From: Didemnitutus sp047777955
GTDB taxonomy: Bacteria > Verrucomicrobiota > Verrucomicrobiia > Opitutales > Opitutaceae
DNA: 64,000 nucleotides
Assembly (NCBI RefSeq): GCF_047777955.1
Contig: NZ_CP180537.1
Coordinates: 2,542,001 to 2,606,000 of the forward strand
Direction: 5' to 3'
Position 1 is the stretch's first letter, and each line of letters begins with the position of its first letter. Shown in pieces: positions 1 to 7,038 of this stretch. The translations under genes and the position numbers were made by a program. Under the pieces are notes generated by a model that saw only the letters and a program-made list of their open reading frames with translations, did not search any database and had not been told where the DNA came from.

Positions 1-2
1 TC

Positions 3-412
3 CGCGCCTTGCGCGAACTGGTTGCCTGGCTCGGTCCGGACAAGGAGATCATCGTCCTTGGCCGCTCCGCCGGCGCCCGCGTCGCCTCGCTGGTCGCGGA
101 CGAGCTGCGCTTCCACCGCCTGATCTGTCTCGCCTACCCCTTCGAGCATCCGCAGGAAGGGCCCAATCCCGCCCGTTATGCCCACCTGGCCGCGCTGCAG
201 ACGCCCTGCCTGATCCTGCAGGGCGTGCGCGACACCTACGGCAGCAATCCGGTGGCGACGCGCTACCCCTCGGTCCGCGCACGAAGCTCGAGTGGGTCGA
301 CACCGACCACCACTACCTGCTGAGCGACGACGACTGGCCGCCCCTCCTCGCCCGCATCGCCGAATTCATCGCCCCCGATTCCGAACGCGCGGGAACGCAT
401 CCCCCGCCGTGA
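3..412 (+). CDS. Alpha/beta-hydrolase-like protein, 5' truncated and frameshifted
   Basis: The C-terminal part of a small alpha/beta hydrolase; the start lies left of the window. The nucleophile elbow reads GRSAGA around positions 61-78, and a later LILQGVRDTYG stretch resembles the strand before the acidic residue. The candidate catalytic His is in DTDHHYLL. The frame breaks in the CCCC run at 266-269; adding one C joins it to the frame that ends with TGA at 410-412. The best guess is the dienelactone-hydrolase/KANL3-Tex30-like group; the substrate is unknown. The break may be a sequence error. Confidence 0.6.
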   Translation, partial: RLARTGCLARSGQGDHRPWPLRRRPRRLAGRGRAALPPPDLSRLPLRASAGRAQSRPLCPPGRAADALPDPAGRARHLRQQSGGDALPLGPRTKLEWVDTDHHYLLSDDDWPPLLARIAEFIAPDSERAGTHPPP

Positions 413-441
413 AGTCCCGCGCGCGACCGCGGCCGGCCCGG

Positions 442-1077
442 CTACTTTTCTTCGTCTTTGATCACCACCTTCAGGATGCCTTCGTAGTGCCCGCCGAAGC
501 CGGTGTTGTGGGTTGCGAACGAGGGCGCGGGAAGAACTCCGGTCATGCTATAGGTCATGAAATCCATCCTTTGTGATACTCGCTCAGGAGTGGTGTAGAT
601 CACGACGTAGGCTGCAACCGCCGGAATAGGTTCCGAAACCTGGATATGTTCGCTCAGCCCGTTCACGATCTTGAATTCGGGCGTCCTTCGACTGTCGACC
701 AGTGCACCGGTCGAATCGAGAAAGCGCAGCGCAGGGACAAAGAGTGTAGTGGGAAAATCCTTGCTGTAATAGCTACTGATCTCGAGACGACGCTGGCGTG
801 AGGAGGATGGAAGCAAAATGGTCCTGAAGTAAGACGGTCCTTCCTCAAATCGAAAGAAGGGGCCGCCCCGCCAGAGCGAGAAACGCTTGCGCGCCTCCTC
901 TGGACTCATCGCGCCGACGCTTAAGGACGCCACCGGTGCGCGGCTCGCAAAGTCATCGGCGACAATCTTCGACTTATCATAGGCCGTGCCTGACGCGGTG
1001 TCTGAAACGACAACGGCCGATCCGCATCCAGACAGCAGCGTGCAAAAGAACGCTAGTGCGAGCGAGGTGACTTTCAT
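442..1077 (-). CDS. Putative lipoprotein of unknown function
   Basis: A 211-residue protein starting MKVTSLALAF with a hydrophobic signal and the lipobox LLSGC at about residues 15-19, so it is probably a lipidated envelope protein. The mature part shows no domain I recognise; it is rich in beta-forming segments. I chose the ATG at 1077 because the signal peptide begins there and the upstream extension is low-quality. It is visibly more AT-rich than the genes to its right and follows array A on the same strand, so it could be the last cassette or a neighbour; no clear attC follows it. Confidence 0.65.
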   Translation of the reverse strand: MKVTSLALAFFCTLLSGCGSAVVVSDTASGTAYDKSKIVADDFASRAPVASLSVGAMSPEEARKRFSLWRGGPFFRFEEGPSYFRTILLPSSSRQRRLEISSYYSKDFPTTLFVPALRFLDSTGALVDSRRTPEFKIVNGLSEHIQVSEPIPAVAAYVVIYTTPERVSQRMDFMTYSMTGVLPAPSFATHNTGFGGHYEGILKVVIKDEEK

Positions 1078-1129
1078 CAGGTGAACTTTTGCGCGACTGA
1101 AGCCAACAAGGCGATACTTCGCTCTCCGG

Positions 1130-1471
1130 CTAGGAAGCAGGATCGAACCCGAAGACACGCAGCTCTTGCGGGCAGCGACAGGCCTTCGCGATGCGTGCGG
1201 CCCAGGCGACCGCTTCGTCGCGCGAGGGCAGTTCGAGCACGGTGAAACCGCCGTTGAGGGGCGGCGCCCAGGGGTAACCGCCGGCGGTGACCGCACCATC
1301 CGACGACACCAGGACGGGTGGCACCGTTTCGTCGATGCCGCCGCCGAAGACATAAACGCCGGCGGCTTTGGCCTCCTCGATCACGGCGCGAGCGTCTTGC
1401 CCCACCGCCTCCAACTCGCCATCGGGCACAACCATCGCCGCACTCGGAAAGGAGATCAGATACTTGGCCAT
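1130..1471 (-). CDS. YCII-related (DGPF-type) domain protein
   Basis: A 113-residue protein starting MAKYLISFPS. It has the ferredoxin-like YCII layout: an N-terminal strand, an LEAVGQDARAVIEEAKAAGV helix, a central glycine patch (YVFGGGIDE) and a closing GGFTVLELPSRDEAVAWA segment. Members of this family are small, often dimeric proteins with poorly defined reactions, commonly encoded beside ECF sigma factors; no sigma gene is adjacent here. The start lies 45 bases after the right end of an attC-like site (1516-1522), so it may be a cassette gene of array A. Confidence 0.7.
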   Translation of the reverse strand: MAKYLISFPSAAMVVPDGELEAVGQDARAVIEEAKAAGVYVFGGGIDETVPPVLVSSDGAVTAGGYPWAPPLNGGFTVLELPSRDEAVAWAARIAKACRCPQELRVFGFDPAS

Positions 1472-1515
1472 GACATCTTTCTGGGAGAGTTTAGGGGGAA
1501 CGTCTGCACTTTTTT

Positions 1516-1613
1516 GCCGAACGTCACAGATGAGCCACAACTACGGCTGGTGTGGCTCCTGCGCAGCAGGAGACGTGACAGACGTGGTCGTTGGTTCTGA
1601 CGCCTTGTTCGGC
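1516..1613 (-). repeat. attC-like integron recombination site (array A, site 3)
   Basis: Read on the minus strand it opens with GCCGAAC (1613-1607) and closes with GTTCGGC (1522-1516), a perfect inverted pair fitting the R'/R'' ends of attC sites apart from one consensus position. Inside lie partly complementary arms, including CTCCTGC and GCAGGAG around a short loop. The opening GCCGAAC is also the exact complement of the GTTCGGC at 2127-2133, the other end of the same cassette, as expected for an excised circle. The site overlaps the 3' end of the 1541-2119 gene. Confidence 0.72.
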
Positions 1614-2119
1614 TCTTTCTTGGGAAGCTTGGTATCGAGGTATGCTTCAAACCGTGAATCAAACATGCCCCGATTGTCTTCATGGACGTCATGGAGCAGC
1701 GGATGACGAATCACGTCAGCAATCCACGGTCTCCAATATTCCCATTCGTGCTCCGATATCCAACCATCCTTCCACATAACGAAAACTCGCTCAAACAACT
1801 CATACAAGAGCTCGAAATAGGCATATACCTTTTTCTCAGCGGGTGAATAGGTTCCCCATCGAACAAAACGACTCTGCCCATCCTTCTGAAGGGAATCATA
1901 AACTGCTTCGTGCGTCCCAGCGCGAATTAAGAGGCGCAACGACTCAGTGAAATCCGTTTGTGCTTTAAGGTATTCCGCATCGCGTGCCGACTTATCCTGC
2001 GCGCGTAATTGTCGCTGAAGAAGGTAAAGCTGACGCCACAATACAACCAGCGTAATTAGGTAAATAAGCGCCTGGACCCACGCTGCAGTGGCGGATGAGT
2101 GAGCGACGTCGGAGAACAT
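1541..2119 (-). CDS. Small membrane-anchored protein, integron cassette gene
   Basis: A 192-residue protein with one N-terminal membrane helix (about residues 13-32, ending LVVLWRQLYLLQ) followed by a helical soluble domain rich in aromatic residues (YFELLYELFERVFVMWKDGW). No enzyme motif is visible; the architecture loosely resembles DUF4760-like proteins, at low confidence. The ATG lies 8 bases after GTTCGGC at 2127-2133, the typical position for a cassette gene. The last residues (EPNKASEPTTTS onwards) are encoded by the attC-like site itself and so are probably not a conserved part of the protein. Confidence 0.7.
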   Translation of the reverse strand: MFSDVAHSSATAAWVQALIYLITLVVLWRQLYLLQRQLRAQDKSARDAEYLKAQTDFTESLRLLIRAGTHEAVYDSLQKDGQSRFVRWGTYSPAEKKVYAYFELLYELFERVFVMWKDGWISEHEWEYWRPWIADVIRHPLLHDVHEDNRGMFDSRFEAYLDTKLPKKEPNKASEPTTTSVTSPAAQEPHQP

Positions 2120-2126
2120 AAATTTT

Positions 2127-2205
2127 GCCGAACGTCAGCAGTCAGACACGACGGGGAGCACCAGCTCCCCGGATTGGCTGTAGCGTCTTCGTCCATTCTG
2201 GCTGC
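2127..2205 (-). repeat. attC-like site with degenerate left half (array A, site 2)
   Basis: On the minus strand it ends with TGACGTTCGGCAAAA, and its middle carries the hairpin GGGGAGC-TG-GTGCTCCCC (2151-2172). Both elements recur in the site at 59017-59086, together with the shared words CGC.ACAG.CAA.TCC and TGTCTGA. The left R' box is hard to place (near 2200), so the left end is approximate. The site overlaps the 3' end of the 2135-2524 gene. Confidence 0.6.
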
Positions 2206-2524
2206 TTTCGGGAGGTCCGAACCACTCCCAATCTCTTAACACCGATTGGAAGTATTCTCTCTTAAAGCTAGCGAAACCGATGCTGCTGACGACTGACCAT
2301 GCATAGCCATCTGCATCCGCTACCCTCTTCTCTTCCTGAGAACCACACTTCGACTCGAATATCAGTAGCGTCCCCTTCGGACCGCCAAAATCCGGCACAT
2401 GCCCGAGATACTTCACCCTCCTGCTGGCTCTCTCGATTGTGATTCGGGGGACGAATCTGAAACCAAGCTGCGCCGCAGCCTCAATCCACGCCTGCCTGAT
2501 TCGAAGAGATGTTACGGGGTTCAT
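2135..2524 (-). CDS. Hypothetical protein, integron cassette gene
   Basis: A 129-residue protein of unknown function. It begins MNPVTSLRIRQAWIEAAAQLG and contains KYLGHVPDFGGPKGTLLIFESK, a short strand-turn-strand with an E.K pair that faintly recalls PD-(D/E)XK nucleases; this is too weak to name a function. No signal peptide or membrane segment is seen. Its ATG lies 9 bases after GCTGGGC at 2533-2539, and its C-terminus (about GRRRYSQSGELVLPVV onwards) is read from the following attC-like site, so the native end may differ. Confidence 0.65.
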   Translation of the reverse strand: MNPVTSLRIRQAWIEAAAQLGFRFVPRITIERASRRVKYLGHVPDFGGPKGTLLIFESKCGSQEEKRVADADGYAWSVVSSIGFASFKREYFQSVLRDWEWFGPPESSQNGRRRYSQSGELVLPVVSDC

Positions 2525-2532
2525 CGATGTTT

Positions 2533-2596
2533 GCCCAGCGATTCAGCTCAGCCAGGCCCGTCGAGCGGGCAAGCCGTCTGGTTTGAATGACTGGGC
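2533..2596 (-). repeat. attC-like integron recombination site (array A, site 1)
   Basis: On the minus strand this 64-bp element starts GCCCAGTCATTCAAACCAGA, contains the stem GCCCG-CTCGA-CGGGC and the ATTCA/TGAAT pair, and ends GAATCGCTGGGC followed by AAAC. Layout and words such as CATTCAA strongly resemble the short attC sites of class 1 integron cassettes. Both outer boxes deviate from consensus (AGT for AAC, GCT for GTT), so it may be a weakened site. Confidence 0.7.
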
Positions 2597-2671
2597 CATG
2601 TTGAGCGGAGATGGCATCGGCGATTCAGGTGAGATCAATGGCGCTGTTGCTCTCGCGCCTGGATGGGTGCT

Positions 2672-2986
2672 TCAGAATAGGCGCCAGCCGGAATGGGAGA
2701 CGACTTGCCCGGTGTAGAGAAGGAAAACCCATACGAGAGCTACACCTGCGGGAATGAAGACAGAAATAGCATAAACGAGGGGCACGCGACCGGAACTCTT
2801 CTTTCTCTTCTTGGCCACGAGCGCGGCAAACGTTGCGATTACGGCCAAGCCAAAGAACACCCCGTAGACGACATCGGTGCCCAGAGATGTGCCGTAGCCG
2901 CCGTTCCGCCTCGCAACAACAGCCGCATAGACCGCAAACGGAATGGATACCAGACACGCCGAGATTGGTGCCAGTGCGCTATTCAT
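2672..2986 (-). CDS. Small multi-pass membrane protein, first cassette of array A
   Basis: A 104-residue protein with three likely membrane helices (about residues 3-23, 37-57 and 70-93), separated by the basic loops ARRNGG and KKRKKSSGR. No known family. I prefer the ATG at 2986 over one 42 bases upstream because it sits just after GTTGGGC (2992-2998), a cassette junction. It would be the first gene next to the attI-like sequence of array A. Confidence 0.6.
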   Translation of the reverse strand: MNSALAPISACLVSIPFAVYAAVVARRNGGYGTSLGTDVVYGVFFGLAVIATFAALVAKKRKKSSGRVPLVYAISVFIPAGVALVWVFLLYTGQVVSHSGWRLF

Positions 2987-2991
2987 CTTTC

Positions 2992-3008
2992 GCCCAACAG
3001 TGTTATTC
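2992..3008 (-). other. attI-like entry site of cassette array A
   Basis: On the minus strand this reads GAATAACACTGTTGGGC. The GTTGGGC fits the integron crossover consensus GTTRRRY. The same 17 bases with one change occur at 58441-58457, at the start of array B. Upstream similarity (GGTTTT..CTG) continues weakly for about 20 more bases. No integrase gene lies within view on either side, so calling it attI is inference; a decayed attC end is the alternative. Confidence 0.5.
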
Positions 3009-3281
3009 AGGTTCAGTGAAAACCTCACTGTGGGGTGGCCCGTGAGCGTGAGGCTGAGGCAAAGCGGCGGGGGCTCAAGACTGTTGTGGAAAGAGCGCCG
3101 GTTTCGGTGGCTTAGCGGTGAGCCGACAAAAACTTCCCCTCTTTACCGGGACCGTTTTAGACGATGGACGGCCCCTCTCCTCTTCGGTGTGGAAAGCGTT
3201 GCTGGCGCATGCCGGGCTCCGATCGAGCGGGTCGGAAGCACACTGGCCGGGCTGTTCCTCGCGCCGCGTTGGCTCCGGTCC
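3009..3281. other. Intergenic, no gene seen
   Basis: Between the attI-like site and the terminator at 3282-3315 I see no coding frame with family character. An integrase gene would be expected here in a complete integron, but none is present. Confidence 0.5.
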
Positions 3282-3315
3282 AAAAAACGCGCCCCGCCGG
3301 TTGGGGCGGGGCGCG
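3282..3315 (-). terminator. Rho-independent terminator for the 3337-3690 gene
   Basis: An 11-bp perfect stem (3288-3298 with 3305-3315) with loop GGTTGG. Read on the minus strand it is followed by TTTTTTG (complement of 3281-3287). It lies about 20 bases after the stop of the minus-strand gene. Confidence 0.85.
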
Positions 3316-3336
3316 GGCATGCGTGCGGCGGGGCGA

Positions 3337-3690
3337 TCAGCTCTTCTCCGGCGGCTTCGCCTTCCGGGAGGAGCTGGCGCGCTCGCTGCGACGCGTGCCG
3401 CCGGCCTGTTCGTATTGCGTCGAATCGGGACCGTAGACGGCCTTGAACCCGGCCCGGGCCCGCGTCACCAGCTCGTTCAGCGCAGCGAGACTCCCGTCGC
3501 GCTTGTTGAGCAGGGCCGCGAGTTCGGTCCGCGTCTTCTCCACCTCGGCATCGGCGGACGCGAGCGCGTCGCGAGCCTCGGTGAACATGGTCAGCGTGAT
3601 CGTCCCCAGCTTGAAGTCCGGGTTCGATGTCCAGGTATCGACGATGCGGTCGGCATCGGTGAGCACGTCGTTGGTTGAACGTGTCGGCAT
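3337..3690 (-). CDS. Small helical hypothetical protein
   Basis: A 117-residue soluble protein beginning MPTRSTNDVLTDADRIVDTW. The middle (about residues 28-75, with ASADAEVEKTRTELAALLNK) looks like a long coiled coil; the tail is strongly basic and charged (RRSERASSSRKAKPPEKS). No catalytic motif. The start at 3690 has an AGGAACC Shine-Dalgarno-like stretch directly upstream. It stands alone with its own terminator. Function unknown. Confidence 0.7.
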   Translation of the reverse strand: MPTRSTNDVLTDADRIVDTWTSNPDFKLGTITLTMFTEARDALASADAEVEKTRTELAALLNKRDGSLAALNELVTRARAGFKAVYGPDSTQYEQAGGTRRSERASSSRKAKPPEKS

Positions 3691-4145
3691 GGAGGTTCCT
3701 TTGGGTTTGGGGTTATTGCCGATTTGGCGGCTCCACGGAATGAAACCCGGCGCCGCCGGTAAACCGCGCCGTCTCATCCAAAAAGATGGTTTTTTGGGCG
3801 TGCAATTTCCCCGGAGGTCTATCTCCGCCCCGGCTCGCGGTCCGCCATTGGTGTCGCGCGCCGTGCCGTGGCGGGACCGCGGCCGCAGCGGGCTCCGCCG
3901 CTCCGCCCGCGACTCCCGGCGCGTCGGCGTCCCCTCCGCTGGCGTCGGCCCGCGCTTCCGCCTTCGCCGGGTTTGGCTTCGGCGCGGGGCGACGCTTTTC
4001 CTGCGCGTTCCCCTCTCCCGGCTCGCGCTCCCTGGTTGCCGGCTCGCAGATCCCCGTCTCCACGGCCGGACGGGATTTCGGCCGGCGGCGGCCGGATTTA
4101 CCCGGAACGCGTTCCGATCCGCGGCGGTCGCGCGCCCACCTGGCC
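3691..4145. other. GC-rich intergenic region, no convincing gene
   Basis: About 455 bases. The open frames here, such as 3713-4063 on the minus strand, are dominated by Ala, Pro, Gly and Arg and lack any family signature or good start. It probably holds the promoter of the 3337-3690 gene at its left end. Confidence 0.5.
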
Positions 4146-5021
4146 TCAGCGGCTCGGGCCGGTTTCCGGGGCCAGCGGGGCGAAGACGAAACGCAGGCCG
4201 CGCACGTAGGATTCGAATTGCATGCCGGAGTGCCGCTCGCCCTCGATGATCCGGAACTGATACGCGAGACCGGCCGGCAGGTGGGCGCGAAGGTGCGCGT
4301 CGAAGCGCTTCACGCCGCCGAGAAAACCGGGCGACTCGTCACCACCCCCGCTCACGAAAAGCCGCACCGGCAGCGGATGCCGGGCGGCGGCGGATTTCTC
4401 CGCGTAGCCGAGCAGCCAGTCGTCGCCCACGACCACCGCCGGCGAGGCGGCGATGTAGCCGGTGAAGAGCTCCGGCTTCGTGTAGAGCGTGTAGAGGGTG
4501 AAGAGTCCGCCGAGCGACGCCCCGGCGAGCACGCGGTGCGCAGGATCGGTGCGATACTCGCGCTCGACGAACGGGATGATCTCCGTCTCGAGCCTCTGCA
4601 GGAACTCGGCCGCATGGCCCGAGGCCGCCGCCTCGGCCCCGCTGCCCAGCGGCACCGGCGAAAGCTCCCACCGGCGCAGGCGGTCGTAGTCGAGCTTCTC
4701 TCCCGCGTAGCCGAGCCCGACGATGATGAACTCGGGCACGACGCGGTCGTAGGTCAGCGAGCCGCGGATGGCGTCGATCTTCTGGAAATCCCAGTAGGCG
4801 TCGGTGACGAACACCACGGGGTAGCGCCGCGTGGTGTTTTCGCGATAGCTGCCGGGCAGGCCGACGTGCAGCTGGTAGGTGCGGCCGTGCGCGTTGGTGG
4901 GCAAGGCGCGAAGCTCGGAATTGGGGATGACGTGTAGCGGGAACTCGGCCGCTTCCGCGGCGCTGACGCCCGCGACCACGAGGGCCGAGGCCAGGATGAG
5001 CGAACGGGGGACGGATTTCAT
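4146..5021 (-). CDS. Secreted esterase, esterase-D/IroE-type alpha/beta hydrolase
   Basis: A 291-residue protein with a signal peptide (about residues 1-24, ending VSAAEAAE). The central PVVFVTDAYWDF, the nucleophile elbow GASLGG (about residues 168-173) and the late His in EGERHSGMQ form the usual Ser-Asp-His layout of the putative esterase family that includes siderophore esterases and S-formylglutathione hydrolase. Length matches the family. The substrate cannot be told: no siderophore genes are nearby. Confidence 0.8.
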   Translation of the reverse strand: MKSVPRSLILASALVVAGVSAAEAAEFPLHVIPNSELRALPTNAHGRTYQLHVGLPGSYRENTTRRYPVVFVTDAYWDFQKIDAIRGSLTYDRVVPEFIIVGLGYAGEKLDYDRLRRWELSPVPLGSGAEAAASGHAAEFLQRLETEIIPFVEREYRTDPAHRVLAGASLGGLFTLYTLYTKPELFTGYIAASPAVVVGDDWLLGYAEKSAAARHPLPVRLFVSGGGDESPGFLGGVKRFDAHLRAHLPAGLAYQFRIIEGERHSGMQFESYVRGLRFVFAPLAPETGPSR

Positions 5022-5129
5022 GACGGGAGCAACCTAGGCCGCCGCGGCACGCCCGGCGGCTAAAACGGCAGGCTAACAGTCGAGCGCGGCACGGTCAAAT
5101 CCGCCTCTCCCGCGCCCGGCGGACTCCGC

Positions 5130-5822
5130 TCAGCCCTCCAGGCATTCGTCCGGGAAAGCCGCCTCGCGGCGTTGCCAGCGGATAGCGCACAGGCTGTCGG
5201 TGAGCGCGGCGTGCAGCGCGGAGCCGAAATCGTAGGCGCGGTCGTCGAATCCCTCCGCCTCCACGGCCTGGTCGATGCCGAGCATGACGGCGAACATCCG
5301 GCCGCGGACGCCGCGCACATGCACGTCGATGGCCTCGTTGCCCTGCTCCAGGTTGGTGCGGCAGGCGGCGGCATCGTTGCTGTGGTGCGCGCGGCAGGCT
5401 TCCGGCCGGGCCGTGTAGATCGAGCAATTGCCGCCGCGCAGGAGCACGCAGGGCGTGCGCGGCGGGGCGGCCTCCGCCGGATCCCGGGCCACGAATGCCG
5501 CCCGATGCCGCGCCGCGCGGGCGATCAGGGTCTCGAGCTCCGCCGGCGAAAAATGCCGCTGCACGTGTTCGGCGGCGATCAGCACCTCGTGCGCCTGCAC
5601 GGCGACGCGCTCGTGGCAGCAGGTGTCGCAGCCCGCGCGGCATGCCACGCTCGCCCGCGCGGCGGCCGGCGCCGAGTCGAACGCGCGGTCGAAGCGTTCG
5701 AACGCGGCCGCGACCGTCGCGAGCGCCTGGCCGGAGTCGCGAGTCTCCGCCAGTTTTCGCTGCACCGCGTCCGCGGTCGCGAAAAACAGCTTCTCCTCCG
5801 CAGGGGTGAATCCGGCTCCCAT
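5130..5822 (-). CDS. YkgJ-family cysteine cluster protein
   Basis: A 230-residue protein with the family's cysteine pattern: CRAGCDTCC near residues 62-70, then single cysteines in PCVLLRGGNCSIY, EACRAHH and the C-terminal half. YkgJ-type proteins are thought to bind zinc or an Fe-S cluster; their roles are mostly unknown. I chose the ATG at 5822; an in-frame TTG lies 12 bases upstream. Confidence 0.8.
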   Translation of the reverse strand: MGAGFTPAEEKLFFATADAVQRKLAETRDSGQALATVAAAFERFDRAFDSAPAAARASVACRAGCDTCCHERVAVQAHEVLIAAEHVQRHFSPAELETLIARAARHRAAFVARDPAEAAPPRTPCVLLRGGNCSIYTARPEACRAHHSNDAAACRTNLEQGNEAIDVHVRGVRGRMFAVMLGIDQAVEAEGFDDRAYDFGSALHAALTDSLCAIRWQRREAAFPDECLEG

Positions 5823-5963
5823 GCCTCCACGCAATCCGGTTCCGGCGAAACGTCACGCTCCGACTCGGCCCGGTCCCGAAAAACCTCCGCCGGGTCGTCG
5901 CACCGGAATTGCGGCGGGACGGTCCCCTCGCCTTGCTCGTTCGGTCCGCGCTGCGGCCACACC

Positions 5964-6452
5964 ATGAGGATCGAGATCATCCCTGCCCTTTCGGCCGACG
6001 ACGTCGCGTGCGTGCGCACGCTGTTCGCGGAGTATGCGGCGACGCTCGGCGTCGACCTGGGCTACCAGGGTTTCGCCGCGGAACTCGCCGGATTGCCCGG
6101 CGCCTACGCCCCGCCCGGCGGACGGCTGCTGCTCGCGCGGGTCGACGGTGCGCCGGCCGGATGCGTGGCGCTGCGGCCGCGCGACGCGACGACCTGCGAG
6201 ATGAAGCGCCTCTATGTGCGTCCCGACCGGCAGGGACTGGGCCTCGGTCGCCGCCTAGCCGAGCAGCTGATCGCCGAGGCGCGTCGCGCCGGCTATGCGA
6301 CCATGCTACTCGACACGCTGCCCTCGATGCACGGCGCCCAGCAGCTCTACGCCAAGCTGGGCTTTGTCCGGCGCGAGCCCTACTTCGCGTCGCCCGTCGC
6401 CGGCAATGTCTTCATGGAGCTGCGGCTCGCGGCGCCGGACCCGGCCGGTTGA
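5964..6452 (+). CDS. GNAT family N-acetyltransferase
   Basis: A 162-residue acetyltransferase. The acetyl-CoA loop RQGLGLGRRLA follows the KRLYVRP strand (about residues 75-95), and the closing AQQLYAKLGF motif is typical of GNAT domains. The N-terminal part fits a single domain with no fusion. The acceptor substrate is unknown. It is monocistronic and divergent from the cysteine-cluster gene. Confidence 0.85.
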   Translation: MRIEIIPALSADDVACVRTLFAEYAATLGVDLGYQGFAAELAGLPGAYAPPGGRLLLARVDGAPAGCVALRPRDATTCEMKRLYVRPDRQGLGLGRRLAEQLIAEARRAGYATMLLDTLPSMHGAQQLYAKLGFVRREPYFASPVAGNVFMELRLAAPDPAG

Positions 6453-6494
6453 ACCGGGAGCCGTCCCGCACCGGCCCGTCGCGCCAGGCGAGCG

Positions 6495-6941
6495 TCACTG
6501 CGGGATGTCGGGCTCGACGAGCGCGGCGAGCTGGCCGAGCGACTCCTGCCAGCCGAGGTAGCACATCTCGGCGGGGATCACCGCCGGGATGCCGGCCTGT
6601 TCGATGCTCACCTCGGTCCCACAGAGGACCTTTTTGAGCAGCACGGTGACGCTGATCTCCCCGGGGAGATTGGGATCGTCGAACTTGTCCGTGTAGCGCA
6701 GGCGCTCGTGCGGCACGAGTTCGAGGTAGCGGCCGCCGAAGGAGTGCGCCTTGCCGGTGGTGAAGTTCGTGAACGACATGCGGAACGTGCCGCCGACCGT
6801 CGGCTCGAGGTGATGCATGCGGCCGGTGAATCCATGCGGCGGCAGCCATTTGCACATCGCGTCGGCATCGAGGAAGGCGCGGTAGATTTTTTCGGGCGTC
6901 GAACGGAGGACGCGGTGGAGGCGGATGGTATGCGTGGACAT
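6495..6941 (-). CDS. SRPBCC (AHSA1/START-like) domain protein
   Basis: A 148-residue protein with the AHSA1 pattern: an N-terminal strand then STPEKIYRAFLDADAMCKWLPP, a mid GGTFRMSF strand, and a C-terminal long helix after LGWQESLGQLAALVE. Such proteins bind hydrophobic ligands in a helix-grip fold; this subgroup is generally uncharacterised. It lies downstream of the histidine kinase gene on the same strand, about 100 bases away. Confidence 0.85.
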   Translation of the reverse strand: MSTHTIRLHRVLRSTPEKIYRAFLDADAMCKWLPPHGFTGRMHHLEPTVGGTFRMSFTNFTTGKAHSFGGRYLELVPHERLRYTDKFDDPNLPGEISVTVLLKKVLCGTEVSIEQAGIPAVIPAEMCYLGWQESLGQLAALVEPDIPQ

Positions 6942-7038
6942 GGCGGTGGACGGGTTGAGGACGGAGTTGGGACGACGCGCCGCGAGGCGCGGTCAATGCA
7001 TCGACGAGCGAACGGGCGCATCCCGGACACGCCGCGGC

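Noticed and set aside
1081..1140. A further attC-like site between the YCII and lipoprotein genes
   Set aside because: GCCAACAAGGCG appears on the plus strand, opposite to the array, and no matching right box or central stem could be found.
3713..4063. A possible minus-strand gene upstream of the 3337-3690 gene
   Set aside because: The composition is almost all Ala, Pro, Gly and Arg, with no conserved pattern and no ribosome-binding site.
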